Positions 1 to 12,312 of a stretch of DNA of 64,000 nucleotides are shown in pieces. Made by a program: the position numbers and the translations under genes. Numbering within the stretch: position 1 is the first letter of the stretch; every line of letters begins with the position of its first letter. This DNA comes from Bathymodiolus brooksi (taxonomy: Eukaryota; Mollusca; Bivalvia; Mytilida; Modiolidae): positions 79,260,829-79,324,828 of the forward strand of contig OY804588.1 in assembly GCA_963680875.1 (NCBI GenBank), in the 5' to 3' direction. The notes beneath the pieces are model-generated. The model saw only the letters and a list, made by a program, of their open reading frames with translations, was not told the origin of the DNA and did no database searches.

Positions 1-100
1 CTGAGCTGGATTCGAACTCATAATGTTAGTGGTGATAAGCACTGATTGCATAGGTAGTTATAAATCCAACTACCATACGATAATGGCCACGACAGCCCCT
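1..100 (-). repeat. V-SINE-type repeat, tRNA-like head part
   Basis: The sequence matches the head half of the SINE seen in full at 6349-6612 and 15178-15430. On the minus strand it would begin with a tRNA-like part containing GAGTTCGAATCC, which resembles a Pol III B box. The rest lies outside the window. This is variant B of the family, with the GCACTGATTGCATAGGTAG stretch. Confidence 0.7.
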
Positions 101-423
101 CGACAAATTAATAAACAAACAATTCTTAATTGTACATCATTTGAAATTAAATGGAAAAAAATGCCTGTTCAGAACATTAAACATAATTGGCCATCATTAG
201 TAGGAGAATAAGGTTATTTCAGATTTCATGAAGAGAATTAATCTCCCAGTAGGCCCCTAAATGGCTATATTCAATTTATGAAATTCTTTGCTCTGACGTC
301 AACCGTAAATTACTACTATTTCACGACTGATTCCTAATTGACCTAGATATTTAATAAGAGCCTAAACAACCATTGATGTTGTGAGTTAGATTCCCTCCTG
401 TTATACATGGATACTATTCGATA

Positions 424-535
424 AAAGTGATAAAGTTTGTCAGTATCTTGATGGCAGGTCAGTGGTTTTCTCCGGGTACTCCCAACCTATGTTCACTGTC
501 AGTAAAACTAGTTGCCATCATCGGAAATTAACATG
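424..535 (+). repeat. V-SINE fragment (central domain)
   Basis: A partial and diverged copy containing GTGGTTTTCTCCGGGTACTC followed by 'AAAACTAGTTGCCATCAT'. It corresponds to the conserved central domain only; the head and tail are missing. Confidence 0.6.
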
Positions 536-1227
536 CTTACTGATGAAGAAAGGGAAATCCCCCCTATTTAGTACCTGAATACCTTCATTTTCTAGCTATT
601 TGGACCAAGCTTGACACATTTCAATTCCAATCATTTTGCCCCAAAAAAGAGGAAATTCACTAATCGGAAGAAAAAAATTCATCTCTGCATCATATTATAT
701 AACTGAAATATTGTTAATTGTGGCATTACATATTTATTAACATGACACTGATATCTAAATTAATTCAGTACAACATGTTTTTACATAATATTTCCAATAC
801 AAATGTATCAGTATTGCAAGAATAAATATTAAGCAGCCTACACTGAATGAGAAAACCAATAAAAAATGGATCCTGCCCATATAATTCTGGATAACTAATT
901 TTCCAAAATATCAATATTTCTAATTTAAGCAATCCTATTGATTAATTGTTGGTTGTTTGTAATGTCCAGCATTGGGAATCCTATCAAAGTTAAAACTTTT
1001 CTTAGCAGACAACTAAAAAAGACTCTGTCGAGTACCATTAGTTGTCATAAATTGGGAACTTAAAATTGGATATTGACTGAATCACAAATATTTATAACCA
1101 ACGAATAACAATGATTTTACAATACAGTGAAATCTAGCTGTCTTTAAAGAGAATTGAATATTCTTTTAATATTTAAATTAAATCATTGTTCACTTCAACT
1201 TCAACTGAATGAGTTGTTCGGTAATCC

Positions 1228-1480
1228 AACTACCCAATGAGTTAGGTAGTTGGATTACCTAACAACTCATACAAGCCTATCACCAATATGGCATGGGTTC
1301 GCGCATGGCTTTGTAAATTACAAAAAGGGTGCACTCGACTCGCAGCCGCAAGTGATAAAGTTTACCAGTTGCTTGTGCATGGTAGGTGGTTCTCTCCGGG
1401 TACCCCGGCTTCTTCCACCACTAAAACTGGTTGCCATGATATAGCTGATATATTGCTGAAAGTGGCATTAAACACAATAA
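1228..1480 (+). repeat. V-SINE-type retroposon, variant A, near full length
   Basis: In sense orientation it has a tRNA-like head with GGGTTCGCGC as a B-box-like block, then a body ('AAAAAGGGTGCACTCGACT'), then the V-like core 'TCTCTCCGGGTACCCCGGCT', then the tail 'GATATAGCTGATATATTGC' and 'AAAGTGGCATTAAACAC'. The core resembles the central domain of the V-SINE superfamily, of which the molluscan RUDI elements are members. The family name is recalled, not searched. Confidence 0.8.
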
Positions 1481-2085
1481 ATCAAATCAATCAACTTAAT
1501 GTTGTTCCACTGTACAGTAGTCCCTCTCTAATAAGGTTACACTTTCTTTAATGAAATGGGAGGCCTTATTGGAGGGGTGGCCTCCCTTGAGAGGGGCAAT
1601 AGTAGCACTTAACTATCTCAGTTTATCTGAATTCTGACTGGATAAAAAGGGGTGGCATTTTGATGAGAATGGTCTAATGAGAGGGGGACTGCTGTATTTC
1701 ATTCAATTCTTCATATTGTTTACCATGGATTTTAATGGACAAAGATACAACAAGAAAGATGTCTTCATTAGATAATTAGCTCCAAGAAAAAGATATAAAT
1801 ATAAGCTTTTAATATATAGCTTATAAATTCATTTTTTCATATTTTTCCTTCAACCATTCCATACATGTAGTAAACATTGTTTTGCAAATACATGTATATA
1901 TAATTTCACCTGCTGATTACGACTTAAGATTATCATGACAATTAACGGGGTAATAACTGGAAATAAAATATTTAAAAAAACAAAATGACGTCAATCATAT
2001 TGACGATATGATATATATAATAGAGGTGATTATATCAAATTCACAGGTACAAAACAATTAATAAAAGGCCTATATATATATTTAC

Positions 2086-2134
2086 CTGTTCTTGATAGGT
2101 CCTTTAAAGTTGGGGTCGTACTGACGTTTCTCCC
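2086..2134 (-). CDS. Choline-transporter-like protein (SLC44/CTL), coding exon 3
   Basis: A 49-nt exon on the minus strand with textbook borders: acceptor 'TTACTTATTACAG' and donor 'GTAAAT'. In the open phase it encodes EKRQYDPNFKGPIKN plus split codons at both ends. The Y-D-P-x-F-K-G-P-I-x-N-R motif just before the first membrane segment is characteristic of SLC44 choline-transporter-like proteins, ten-or-more-pass membrane proteins that move choline and related solutes. Exon 2 at 19976-19996 ends with one base of a codon and this exon starts with the other two, giving a glycine, so the phases fit. The membrane-spanning part lies to the left of the window. Family identification is strong; which paralogue is unknown. 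Confidence 0.85.
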
Positions 2135-3082
2135 CTGTAATAAGTAAACAAAAGGAGAAATTAAAATCAATACTACTTAAAGATTACCCTGTAATATAAT
2201 ATGATTTTAAATTGATCTTGTTTTTATTGTATTATAATGGAAATTTGAGAAAATCTGGTTTAAATATTCAGATTTAAATACGAGGATCTATTAATAATTA
2301 AAACTATATTGACATATTTATTATAATAGAATTTTCTTTAACAAAGATATGCTGAAATTCATTCTACTTTTGTTTAATCAATGGTGCTGACATTTAAAAT
2401 TTATACTTAACAGCAAAAATAAATTAAAATATAAATATTCACAGATTTAAATACGACCATTTATAAATAATTAAAACTATGTTGACATATTCAAATAGAA
2501 AAAAATATATAAAAATACACTGAAATTTATTCTAAATTTGAAAAGCATTCTTTTATTTAATCAATGGCGCAGAAATTTAAAAAAATATAGTTAACAGCAA
2601 AAACAAAATTAAAACAGAAAGTACTTTATAACTCATAGAAAATTTCATATGAATTGAACCTCTTTTAAGAGGTCATCTGTCTTAAAGTTGACTTCTTAAT
2701 ACAGGTTTGACTGTATTATGAATATACAGGGAAATATATAATCCTGTGAATTATTTTGTCTACTGTCTGTAGATAACATATCTTTGATATACATGTAATA
2801 AGTTGATCTTTCCTTCAAAATAATGATTTTTTTCTCTCTCATAAATATTAAAATGTTAGACTAGACACACTGGTGCAAATTTTAAAATACATACATGTAC
2901 AGTTTTTGTATATGGAAAATTGCTCAACATGAATCTTCAGACATATTAGTTTGGTTGTGATATAAATAATGTGCAGTGGAAAGTTTAAAAATGATCGTGT
3001 CACTCACATTAGCCTTAAAATATAGAGAACAATAAAATCTGCTCATCAGAAGTTCGGTACATATTAGAATAAATGATTGATT

Positions 3083-3145
3083 GATTGTTTGGTGTTTAAC
3101 GTTACTCTAACATTAGCAATATTTCAGCACGCTATATCGTGGTGT
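3083..3145 (-). repeat. V-SINE tail fragment
   Basis: Starts with (GATT)n, then TTTGGTGTTTAACG and AGCAATATTTCAG. This is the tail end of the SINE family, read in antisense, with the head missing. Confidence 0.65.
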
Positions 3146-3661
3146 GAGCAAATCTTATGTTAACTTAGTCACATAGAAGACCATTAGAAATAAAACATAA
3201 AAAATAAAAAAAAATTAAAATTAAAAATTAAAATAAAACATACTTGTCTATAAAACAAACAGGTTATATGTACAAATAAAAGACATATCAGAATTTTTTT
3301 AATTTTTTTTTCAAATTTGAGACAACAGAAAATTACCCATTTGAGGTGGAAGGCCAATTTGATATTCAAATAGGGCATATTTAAGGTAACGTATAGATGT
3401 AGAACCATAGCTGTTAATGGTCTTTTTTTATGTCTATGGTCAAACAAAAATAAGACTAAAAATATTTATAAGGTTCCATAGCTGAAGTAATTAGTAGCCT
3501 CATGTTTGTTGAGGTGGGAGGTCATCTATTAAATGTTTTGTTTATATACTTCTGAAAATTAGAAAATTAAACCCAAGAGCACTAGATATTTATTATAGAC
3601 TTATTAAATAGTAATAATTGAGCCTTTCAATATTCCTGAGGTACTAGATCAGTAAGGAGGA

Positions 3662-3722
3662 GGATTATGGTGTTTAACACCACTTTCAACAATATTTCAG
3701 CTATATCGTGGTGGTTGGTACT
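3662..3722 (-). repeat. V-SINE tail fragment
   Basis: Contains GGTGTTTAACACCACTTTCA and 'ACAATATTTCAGCTATATCG', the conserved tail of the SINE family in antisense orientation. The rest of the element is absent. Confidence 0.65.
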
Positions 3723-4037
3723 AGGTTAGAACAGACAAAAGTCCAATATTAAAGTTATCAATTTATTTTAAACAAACATTATGTTTTTTTAATATTTAAC
3801 AAAAAGAAATTATACTATGTAGGGAGAAAGAAATTAAATTAAACCTTTTGTATATCAATAGGTTGATATTATCAGTATTTAATAAAGTATAAAACTCCTA
3901 GCTGGCAGCGATTCTCAAACAAGTAAATTTAATATTACAAAACTATTATAAACATTAATTCTATACTCATATGATACATGGCTATATCTCATGTCTTGAG
4001 AGTAAAGTCGACAGAGCACATACAGACAAGATATTAC

Positions 4038-4250
4038 CTGGAGCGGATCCAGGATTTCAAGTTAGGGGGTGTACTTTAAAAAATTGTGCCGAGCGGAGGG
4101 ATGCGCGAACATTTTTGGGGTATTCGTGTGAAAAATCATGATTTTAAGCCAAAAAATCATATTTTTTCCAATTTTAAGGGGGGGGGGGGGGGGGAGGGAG
4201 GGGGAAAGTGCGCGTGCCAGGTGCGCCCACCCCCCCTGGATCCGCCCCTG
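4038..4250. mobile_element. G-rich inverted-repeat element, copy 1
   Basis: The 213-bp element begins CTGGAGCGGATCCAGG and ends CCTGGATCCGCCCCTG, which are inverted repeats. It is flanked by the 5-bp direct repeat ATTAC (4033-4037 and 4251-4255), a probable TSD. Inside is a poly-G run and the family's 'TTTGGGGTATT..GTGTGAAAAATC' block. Related copies lie at 21234-21562 and 24393-24683. It is non-coding; CAG-type termini with 5-bp TSDs suggest a hAT-like or other cut-and-paste MITE. Confidence 0.8.
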
Positions 4251-5261
4251 ATTACTTTATTTTAAAAATTGTCTATGATGTATTTATTTTTCTCCTGTTC
4301 TTAGTATGTGTTTAACCAGACGGTCCCTGTAATCCACTGGTAGCAGAAGGAGAAAACAATAAGAAAGAATTTAGATTTGGAAATGTCATAAAAAATGAAA
4401 GTTAACGAAGAATGTGAGAACAGTAAGTTGATCTTCTATTAGTGACACCAACAACATAGATATTTATAGAGTCCAAACAAACATTTTAAAGACACAGGAA
4501 TTTACGGTGAGATACCTTTATTTTCGTTTTTCGTCCACGCCTTCTTTTTTTCTGAAAAGTTTGAAGTGGTAGAAAATACAAGTAATGTTATAATATCATA
4601 ATTTTGATTTTGATTTTATATGGTTTACGTAACAAGACTCATGTAGTATTGGTCAAAATATGAGAGCATTAGGGAGTAAATCTAACATATTGAGTCATTA
4701 TCTGACCATAAAGGGCAGTCGGCACTCCAGTAAAGGCACCTTTTAAGAACATATGCTCTTAATATAGAGATTAAAACTACATGACTCATTCACACAAGAC
4801 AAGAAATGAGGGTGTCGTAAATAGACAGTGAGAGTGTCGTATATAGACAGTGATTTATAAATTAAAGGTGTCCTTTAGTGCAGCACTTGACTGTTGTGAA
4901 TATGCTATCATTCGTGGTTTGCCAATTTTCATGTATTCACGGATAGTAACAAATCACCAGATTAAGAATTCAATGACCATTTATCACTGTATTTTATGTA
5001 CTGACTATAGCAGGGCACCCACAAATTTACGCATCCATGGAAATACAATTTTTCTTCAAACCATGAAAATAGGTATCCACGAATTTAAATTAATTGACAG
5101 TATAATTGAGCAGCACATAAATAAGACGTCTTTAGTTACAATACAATAATGAATGAAAAGTCCAACACATTGTATTTTAGCTACATTCAGTGGACATATG
5201 TTTTCGCACCTTCTGACTTTTCCCTTTAATATTTAATATAAAACCATCTTTATATAAACTA

Positions 5262-6243
5262 GAGGCTCAGTGGGCTGAGCCTGTGTCACTCACCTTTCAT
5301 TCTGCTTTGAGGAAACTTAACATAGAACGTCCCATATATGTTTCCTACAAAGTTTCGATTCATTTTGGCAAAGCGGTTTCAGATGAGAAGATTTTTAGAA
5401 ATCGACCAATCAGAAACAAGAACTGCCTGTGGTGGTCATGTTTGTTAATGGATCTGGACGAAATGAGCAATCTTTATAGAGGACCTTCCTACCAAGTTTC
5501 GGTTCATTTAGCAAAGCGGTTTCAGAGGAGAAGATTTTTAGAAATTGACCAATCAGAAACAAGAATTGCCTGGGGTGGCCATGTTTGTCAATGGATCGGG
5601 ACGAAATTAGCAATCTTTACAGAGGATCTGCCATATATGCTTCCTACTAAGTTTCAGTTCATTTGGCTAAACGGTTGCAGAGGAGAAGAATTTTAAAAAT
5701 CAGCCAGTCAGAAACAAGAATCACCTGTGGCGGCCATGTTTGTTAATGGATCGGGATGAAATGAGCAATCTTTATAGAGGACAGCCCATAGATGATACCT
5801 ACCAAGTTTCGGTTCATTTGGCTAAGTGGTTTCAGAGGAGAAGATTGTTTAGAAATCAACCAATCAGAAACAAGAATTGTCTGTGGTGGCCATGTTTGTT
5901 AACGGATCAGGACGAAATGAGCAATCGTTACAGAGGACCTTCCAAAGATGCTTCCTACCAAGTTTCGGTTCATTTGGCAATACGGTTTCAGAGGAGAAGA
6001 ATTTTTTAAATCAGCCAATCAGAAACAAGAATCATCTGTGGTGGCCATGTTTGTTAACGGATCGGGACGAAATGAGCACTCTTTAAAGAGGACGTTCCAT
6101 AGATGCTTCCTACCAAGTTTTGGTTCATTTGGCTAAGGGGTTTCAGAGGAGAAGATTAAAATGTGAAAAGTTAACGAACGACAGACGACGGACAACGGAC
6201 GCCAAGTGATGGCAAAAGCTCACATTGCCTTTGGCAAGGTGAC
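5262..6243. repeat. Tandem array of about 150-bp units with palindromic edges
   Basis: About six degenerate units start near 5341, 5490, 5640, 5796, 5951 and 6104, each with CAAGTTTCGGTTCATTTGGC, 'CCAATCAGAAACAAGAAT' and 'GATCGGGACGAAATGAGCAA'. The left edge carries the palindrome GGCTCAGTGGGCTGAGCC and the right edge ends AAAAGCTCACATTGCC and GGCAAGGTGAC. Several frames stay open by chance through the units, on both strands, so I do not call a protein. The same family recurs inside the two large elements (42267-42600, 55708-56182, 58939-59140). Confidence 0.8.
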
Positions 6244-6348
6244 CTAAAAATTATCCTGCAGTCATATTGGTCAATTTTAATATAATTTCCATGCACAAAA
6301 GGATATCATTCTAATTTGTACACACTTTAAAAATAATAAGAGGAGTTA

Positions 6349-6612
6349 GGGTTAGGGCTATGGTGTTTAATGCCACTTTTAACAATATTTCAGTTATATC
6401 GTGGCAGTCAGTTTTATTGGTAGAGGAAACCAGAGTATCTGGAGTAAACCACCGACCTGTCGCATGTCACTGACAAACTTTATTACACAATGTTGTACCG
6501 AGTACACCTCACTATCAGCAGGATTCGAACTCACTTTAGTGGTGATAGGCACTGATTGCACCAGTAGTTGTCAATCCAATTACCGTATGATCACGACCAC
6601 CACAGCCTCCGG
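6349..6612 (-). repeat. V-SINE-type retroposon, variant B
   Basis: In antisense orientation it shows the tail GGTGTTTAATGCCACTTTTA, the core, then GATTCGAACTCAC as the B-box-like head. Variant B differs from variant A in its head, which suggests a different tRNA-like module joined to the same core and tail. Confidence 0.75.
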
Positions 6613-6820
6613 AATGGTAAAGTAAAAATTTGAAAACATGAACCACGACCACAACGGCCCCAAAATATATATTACAAGTGACTGTTACAACAAACTATAG
6701 TCTTTTTTAAAGGATGGGTTAGTTTTCCTGGATTAACAAATTGTTGTTTTCATATTCTGCTTGTTAAGGAATATGCAACATATGTAAAGTTTCACATTGG
6801 ATGCGAGATATATAGAATCT

Positions 6821-6901
6821 AACACCGGCAAAAGTGCAAGACAGGGAAATCTTACCCGAGGGTGTCGGAGATTTCCCTGTCTTGCACTTTTTGCCGGTGT
6901 T
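6821..6901. repeat. Long perfect-stem hairpin
   Basis: The arms 6821-6852 and 6869-6901 are near-perfect inverted repeats ('AACACCGGCAAAAGTGCAAG' to 'CTTGCACTTTTTGCCGGTGT') around a 16-nt loop. A related shorter hairpin built on TGCAAGACA lies at 30466-30498. No TSD is obvious. Confidence 0.8.
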
Positions 6902-6914
6902 TGATTTTATTTCT

Positions 6915-7020
6915 CACTTTTATCAGTAGTTGTGTATTGTTTGACAGCTATGTACTTTTAGCAGACGATCATGGGGGGGGGGGGGGGGGGGGGGCAGTTG
7001 ACATAAACAGGACAAACCAG
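6915..7020. repeat. Dispersed repeat shared with 30180-30440
   Basis: The segment 'TATTGTTTGACAGCTATGTA' through CAGACGATCATG recurs at 30185-30223. The following CAGTTGACATAAAC recurs at about 30412. The copy here has a long poly-G tract (6973-6994) in place of about 170 bp of intervening sequence. It lies directly beside the 6821 hairpin, and the other copy lies beside a similar hairpin, so both may belong to one element. Confidence 0.6.
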
Positions 7021-7124
7021 AACATGATCCACTAAATAATAATAATTATATTTATATTTTTAGAAGTATAAAAACCCCAAACTATGTCCTTTTTCTTTTG
7101 TGTGTATATTGATCAATCATGAAT

Positions 7125-7197
7125 GTTTGTATTGTTAATGATGCCTCATGTGGGCCCAATGATTAGGCAATAAACATGTATTCTATTCTATTCTATA
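7125..7197 (+). repeat. Probable non-LTR retrotransposon 3' tail
   Basis: Contains 'GATGCCTCATGTGGGCCCAA', then GGCAATAAACATG, then (TTCTA)n. A polyadenylation-like AATAAA followed by a short tandem repeat is the usual look of a LINE 3' end. No reverse transcriptase is attached, so this is tentative. Confidence 0.4.
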
Positions 7198-7575
7198 TGT
7201 TAAAATATGATTTATTGATTTATTCATTTCCGGCTATAACAAAATCATAACTTTAGTTGTTTCTATTTATCTAAATCAGGAAGTACCCGGTACTTGGTTA
7301 ATTCTTAAAATTTCTATTCAAACAAATGCATTCAGTTGTTCAACTGAACATTAACTAACAATGGTGCATTATACATGTATCTGTGATATATATGATCTTT
7401 AGGTGTATAATATTTACTAGAATTTATTTATTTTACATTTAAATGAATATTTTTATACAGAATGTAATGCTTAATAATTAATCATTATGCCATAATTGTT
7501 TGCTTAAACATCTTGAAAAATAATATTTTGAATAAAATCTTAATCCACAATAAAAGAATATTTGGCGGTTATGAA

Positions 7576-10500
7576 AAATATTATAACCTTCATCAGGTAC
7601 ACTCAAAGTCAAAATAGTATAACTTTCATCAGGTACACTCAAAGTCAAAATATTGTAATCTTCATCAGGTACACTCAAAGTTAAAATATTGTAATCTTCA
7701 TCAGGTACACTCAAAGTTAAAATATTGTAACCTTCATCAGGTACACTCAAAGTCAAAATATTGTAATCTTCATCAGGTACACACAGTCAAAATATTGTAA
7801 TCTTCATCAGGTACACTCAAAGTTAAAATATTGTAATCTTCATCAGGTACACTCAAAGTTAAAATATTGTAACCTTCATCAGGTACACTCAAAGTCAAAA
7901 TATTGTAATCTTCATCAGGTACACACAGTCAAAATATTGTAATCTTCATCAGGTACACTCAAAGTTAAAATATTGTAATCTTCATCAGGTACACTCAAAG
8001 TCAAAATATTGTAATCTTCATCAGGTACACTCAAAGTCAAAATATTGTAATCTTCATCAGGTACACACAGTCAAAATATTGTAATCTTCATCAGGTACAC
8101 TCAAAGTTAAAATATTGTAATCTTCATCAGGTACACTCAAAGTCAAAATATTGTAATCTTCATCAGGTACACTCAAAGTCAAAATATTGTAATCTTCATC
8201 GGGTACACACAGTCAAAATATTGTAATCTTCATCAGGTACACTCAAAGTTAAAATATTGTAATCTTCATCAGGTACACTCAAAGTTAAAATATTGTAACC
8301 TTCATCAGGTACACTCAAAGTCAAAATATTGTAACCTTCATCAAGTACACACAGTCAACATATTGTAACCTTCATCAGGTACACTCAAAGTCAAAATATT
8401 GTAATCTTCATCGGGTACACACAGTCAAAATATTGTAATCTTCATCAGGTACACACAGTCAAAATATTGTAACCTTCATCAGGTACACTCAAAGTCAAAA
8501 TATTGTAACCTTCATCAAGTACACACAGTCAACATATTGTAACCTTCATCAGGTACACTCAAAGTCAAAATATTGTAATCTTCATCGGGTACACACAGTC
8601 AAAATATTGTAATCTTCATCAGGTACACACAGTCAAAATATTGTAATCTTCATCAGGTACACACAGTCAAAATATTGTAATCTTCATCAGGTACACTCAA
8701 AGTCAAAATATTGTAATCTTCATCAGGTACACTCAAAGTCAAAATATTGTAACCTTCATCAGGTACACTCAAAGTCAAAATATTGTAACCTTCATCAGGT
8801 ACACTCAAAGTTAAAATATTGTAACCTTCATCAGGTACACTCAAAGTCAAAATATTGTAACCTTCATCAGGTACACACAGTCAAAATATTGTAATCTTCA
8901 TCAGGTACACTCAAAGTTAAAATATTGTAATCTTCATCAGGTACACTCAGTCAAAATATTGTAACCTTCATCAAGTACACACAGTCAAAATATTGTAACC
9001 TTCATCAGGTACACTCAAAGTCAAAATATTGTAACCTTCATCAGGTACACTCAAAGTCAAAATATTGTAACCTTCATCGGGTACACACAGTCAAAATATT
9101 GTAATCTTCATCAGGTACACACAGTCAAAATATTGTAATCTTCATCAGGTACACTCAAAGTCAAAATATTGTAATCTTCATCAGGTACACTCAAAGTCAA
9201 AATATTGTAACCTTCATCAGGTACACTCAAAGTCAAAATATTGTAATCTTCATCAGGTACACTCAAAGTCAAAATATTGTAATCTTCATCAGGTACACAC
9301 AGTCAAAATATTGTAATCTTCATCAGGTACACTCAAAGTTAAAATATTGTAATCTTCATCAGGTACACTCAAAGTCAAAATATTGTAACCTTCATCAAGT
9401 ACACACAGTCAAAATATTGTAACCTTCATCAGGTACACTCAAAGTCAAAATATTGTAACCTTCATCAGGTACACTCAAAGTCAAAATATTGTAATCTTCA
9501 TCAGGTACACACAGTCAAAATATTGTAATCTTCATCAGGTACACTCAAAGTTAAAATATTGTAATCTTCATCAGGTACACTCAAAGTTAAAATATTGTAA
9601 CCTTCATCAGGTACACTCAAAGTCAAAATATTGTAATCTTCATCGGGTACACACAGTCAAAATATTGTAATCTTCATCAGGTACACACAGTCAAAATATT
9701 GTAACCTTCATCAGGTACACTCAAAGTCAAAATATTGTAACCTTCATCAAGTACACACAGTCAACATATTGTAACCTTCATCAGGTACACTCAAAGTCAA
9801 AATATTGTAATCTTCATCAGGTACACACAGTCAAAATATTGTAATCTTCATCAGGTACACACAGTCAAAATATTGTAATCTTCATCAGGTACACTCAAAG
9901 TCAAAATATTGTAATCTTCATCAGGTACACTCAAAGTCAAAATATTGTAACCTTCATCAGGTACACTCAAAGTCAAAATATTGTAACCTTCATCAGGTAC
10001 ACTCAAAGTTAAAATATTGTAATCTTCATCAGGTACACTCAGTCAAAATATTGTAACCTTCATCAAGTACACACAGTCAAAATATTGTAACCTTCATCAG
10101 GTACACTCAAAGTCAAAATATTGTAACCTTCATCAGGTACACTCAAAGTCAAAATATTGTAATCTTCATCGGGTACACACAGTCAAAATATTGTAATCTT
10201 CATCAGGTACACACAGTCAAAATATTGTAATCTTCATCAGGTACACTCAAAGTCAAAATATTGTAATCTTCATCAGGTACACTCAAAGTCAAAATATTGT
10301 AACCTTCATCAGGTACACTCAAAGTCAAAATATTGTAATCTTCATCAGGTACACTCAAAGTCAAAATATTGTAATCTTCATCAGGTACACACAGTCAAAA
10401 TATTGTAATCTTCATCAGGTACACTCAAAGTTAAAATATTGTAATCTTCATCAGGTACACTCAAAGTCAAAATATTGTAACCTTCATCAAGTACACACAG

Positions 10501-10583
10501 TCAAAATATTGTAACCTTCATCAGGTACACTCAAAGTCAAAATATTGTAACCTTCATCAGGTACACTCAAAGTCAAAATATTG
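7576..10583. repeat. 3-kb minisatellite of interleaved 36-bp and 34-bp units
   Basis: About 86 head-to-tail units share TCAAAATATTGTAAYCTTCA and TCAGGTACAC. They end either in TCAAAG (36-bp unit) or in ACAG (34-bp unit). Variant positions (T/C after GTAA, AGG/GGG/AAG before TACAC, AAC/AAA) are arranged in blocks that repeat at 1.1-1.2 kb, so a higher-order structure is visible. Runs of 36-bp units stay open on the minus strand with a 12-residue period (LTLSVPDEDYNI-like), but each 34-bp unit breaks the frame, so it is not coding. It sits inside intron 2 of the SLC44-like gene. Confidence 0.95.
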
Positions 10584-10956
10584 GAAAGACAAATAATGTA
10601 GGAGAAATTGTGGGAGCTAGAAAACCAAAGAGCCTAATCAGGATAGCCAAAATCAGCTGAGGTTATTTATAGACTTTTATCTCCAATCAAACAACTGCAT
10701 TCAAGGAGGATATAACCATCAGAGGATCATGATAATGTAATATCCAAAATAATTAATTTTCCCTGGATAAGAGATCTATTGTAAAACAGCTTAGATTATT
10801 TTTGCTTACCTGGGCATCTAAGGTGTTTTGTTAACAGGCGAGTCAAACAAAAAAGTATTATGCTATTAAAAAAAAAAAAAAAATCTCGAAACGGTTATTT
10901 CCCTCGGTCTTACGAATAATTTTGGATATTACATTATCATGAAAGCCATAATTGTA

Positions 10957-12018
10957 TATTATTAAACCAGAGACTCTAACACATTGCATTGAAATGTTAA
11001 AAAGGAAAGATAAAAATATATCAATGACTAACAGTACAACAACACACTTATTAACACTTTACCTTTTTCTGCCAAACCTTAATTTTTAAAGCTATGACAT
11101 CAAACCAAAAATACAAGATCTAAAATTGATATCTTATCTACATGTCCTTGATTTAGGACATCAAACATATGTTGCGATCCATTGGGATCCTGAACCCGTA
11201 ACCTCGTAATATCTAAATATTCTGTATTTTTTTAAATCCAGAACTCCCCCGCCCCTCTTGCTACATTCAGATATTCAGCATTGGGACCCAGAACCCTTCC
11301 CTTTTGTGATATTAGGATCATGTACCCTCCCCAACCACAACAAGAAAAGTTACTCCTTTCTCCTCTAGCAAACCTTAAATAACACAACTCAAGAAAGATG
11401 AGTTTAATGTTTGAAATAAAATTTTGTTTGTCAAATACAAGAAGATTTTTGATTATGATGGTTGTATTTGATATAAACAGTTGTATAGGTACTCATGATA
11501 TCAGTTATTGTTATTTCTATTTTCAGATGGTGATAAATGATTTTGATTTGATTTTTGGTGTTTTTACGCCACTTTCAGCAATATTTCAGCTATATCATGG
11601 CGACCAGTTTTAGTGATGGAAGAAGCCGGAGTACCCGGAGAGAACCACCGACCATGGACAAGCAACTGGTTAACTTTATCACTTGTGGCTGTTAGTCGAG
11701 TGCACCCTTTTTGTAATTTACAAAGTCAGGTGCGAACCCATGCCATTTTGGTGATAGGTAATCCAACTACCTAACTCATTGAGCCACCCAGGCCCTTAGG
11801 AGATGGTGATGAAGGATGTTGTATCTGCTGGTTACCTTATATTAATGTGTGTATAGGTTTTGCTTATGGTTTATGGTGTTTAACGCCACTTTCAACAATA
11901 TTTCAGTTATATATTGATGGTCAGTTTTATTGGTCAAAAGAAACCAGAGTACCTGGAGAAAACCACTGATCGACCTGCCGCAAGTCACTGACAAACTTTA
12001 TCACATAATGTTGTATTG
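10957..12018 (+). repeat. 1.06-kb direct duplication, copy 1
   Basis: From 'TATTATTAAACCAGAGACTC' to TCACATAATGTTGTATTGA the sequence recurs at 13552-14614 in the same orientation, with small indels and substitutions. It includes two antisense V-SINEs and non-repeat sequence such as 'CATATGTTGCGATCCATTGG', so it is a segmental duplication rather than parallel SINE insertion. Confidence 0.9.
11545..11798 (-). repeat. V-SINE, variant A
   Basis: An antisense copy: tail 'TTTTACGCCACTTTCAGCAA', core 'AGCCGGAGTACCCGGAG', head TGCGAACCCATGCC, ending 'CTCATTGAGCCACCC'. It lies within the duplicated block, and its twin is at 14150-14400. Confidence 0.8.
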
Positions 12019-12135
12019 AGTACACCTCCCCATGAGTGGGATTCACACTCACTAGACTACGTTAGTGGTAATAGGCACTGATTGTATAGGTAGTTATAAA
12101 TCCAACTACCATACAATCACGACAACGGCGACCCC
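11868..12135 (-). repeat. V-SINE, variant B
   Basis: An antisense copy starting GGTGTTTAACGCCACTTTCA and ending in the CACTGATTGTATAGGTAG head. Only its first 150 bp is included in the duplication at 14465-14615. Confidence 0.75.
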
Positions 12136-12245
12136 TATCATACATTCAATCAAAAAAAGTGACACCTAGTTTTTCTCTATAGATAGTAGGTTAGATTTGT
12201 ATGACACTGAGACCCCTTCAGAAGTATTAGATCACTTTTATTATA

Positions 12246-12312
12246 GGGCTAAGGTCATGGGTTTTAATGCCACTTTCAACAATATTACAGTTATATCGTG
12301 GCAGTCAGTTAA
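12246..12312 (-). repeat. V-SINE tail fragment
   Basis: Contains 'TTAATGCCACTTTCAACAAT' and ATATCGTGGCAGTCAG, antisense tail only. A further fragment of the same tail lies at 12628-12672. Confidence 0.6.

Larger units (their letters stand above)
1..2085 (-). other. Intron 3 of the SLC44-like gene (part)
   Basis: This stretch lies downstream (minus strand) of exon 3. I looked for the next expected CTL exon, which should encode a membrane segment after a 'SCTD'-like motif, and did not find it, so the intron probably continues beyond the window. The content is AT-rich with three SINE pieces and no other coding signal. Confidence 0.55.

Noticed and set aside
5283..6136. Open frames in the 150-bp-unit repeat
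   Set aside because: They overlap on both strands, shift between units and have no start or splice logic.
7478..8850. Minus-strand frames with LTLSVPDEDYNI repeats
   Set aside because: They are open only across runs of 36-bp units and break at every 34-bp unit.
7576..10583. CRISPR array
   Set aside because: Repeats are adjacent without unique spacers, and the context is a eukaryotic intron.
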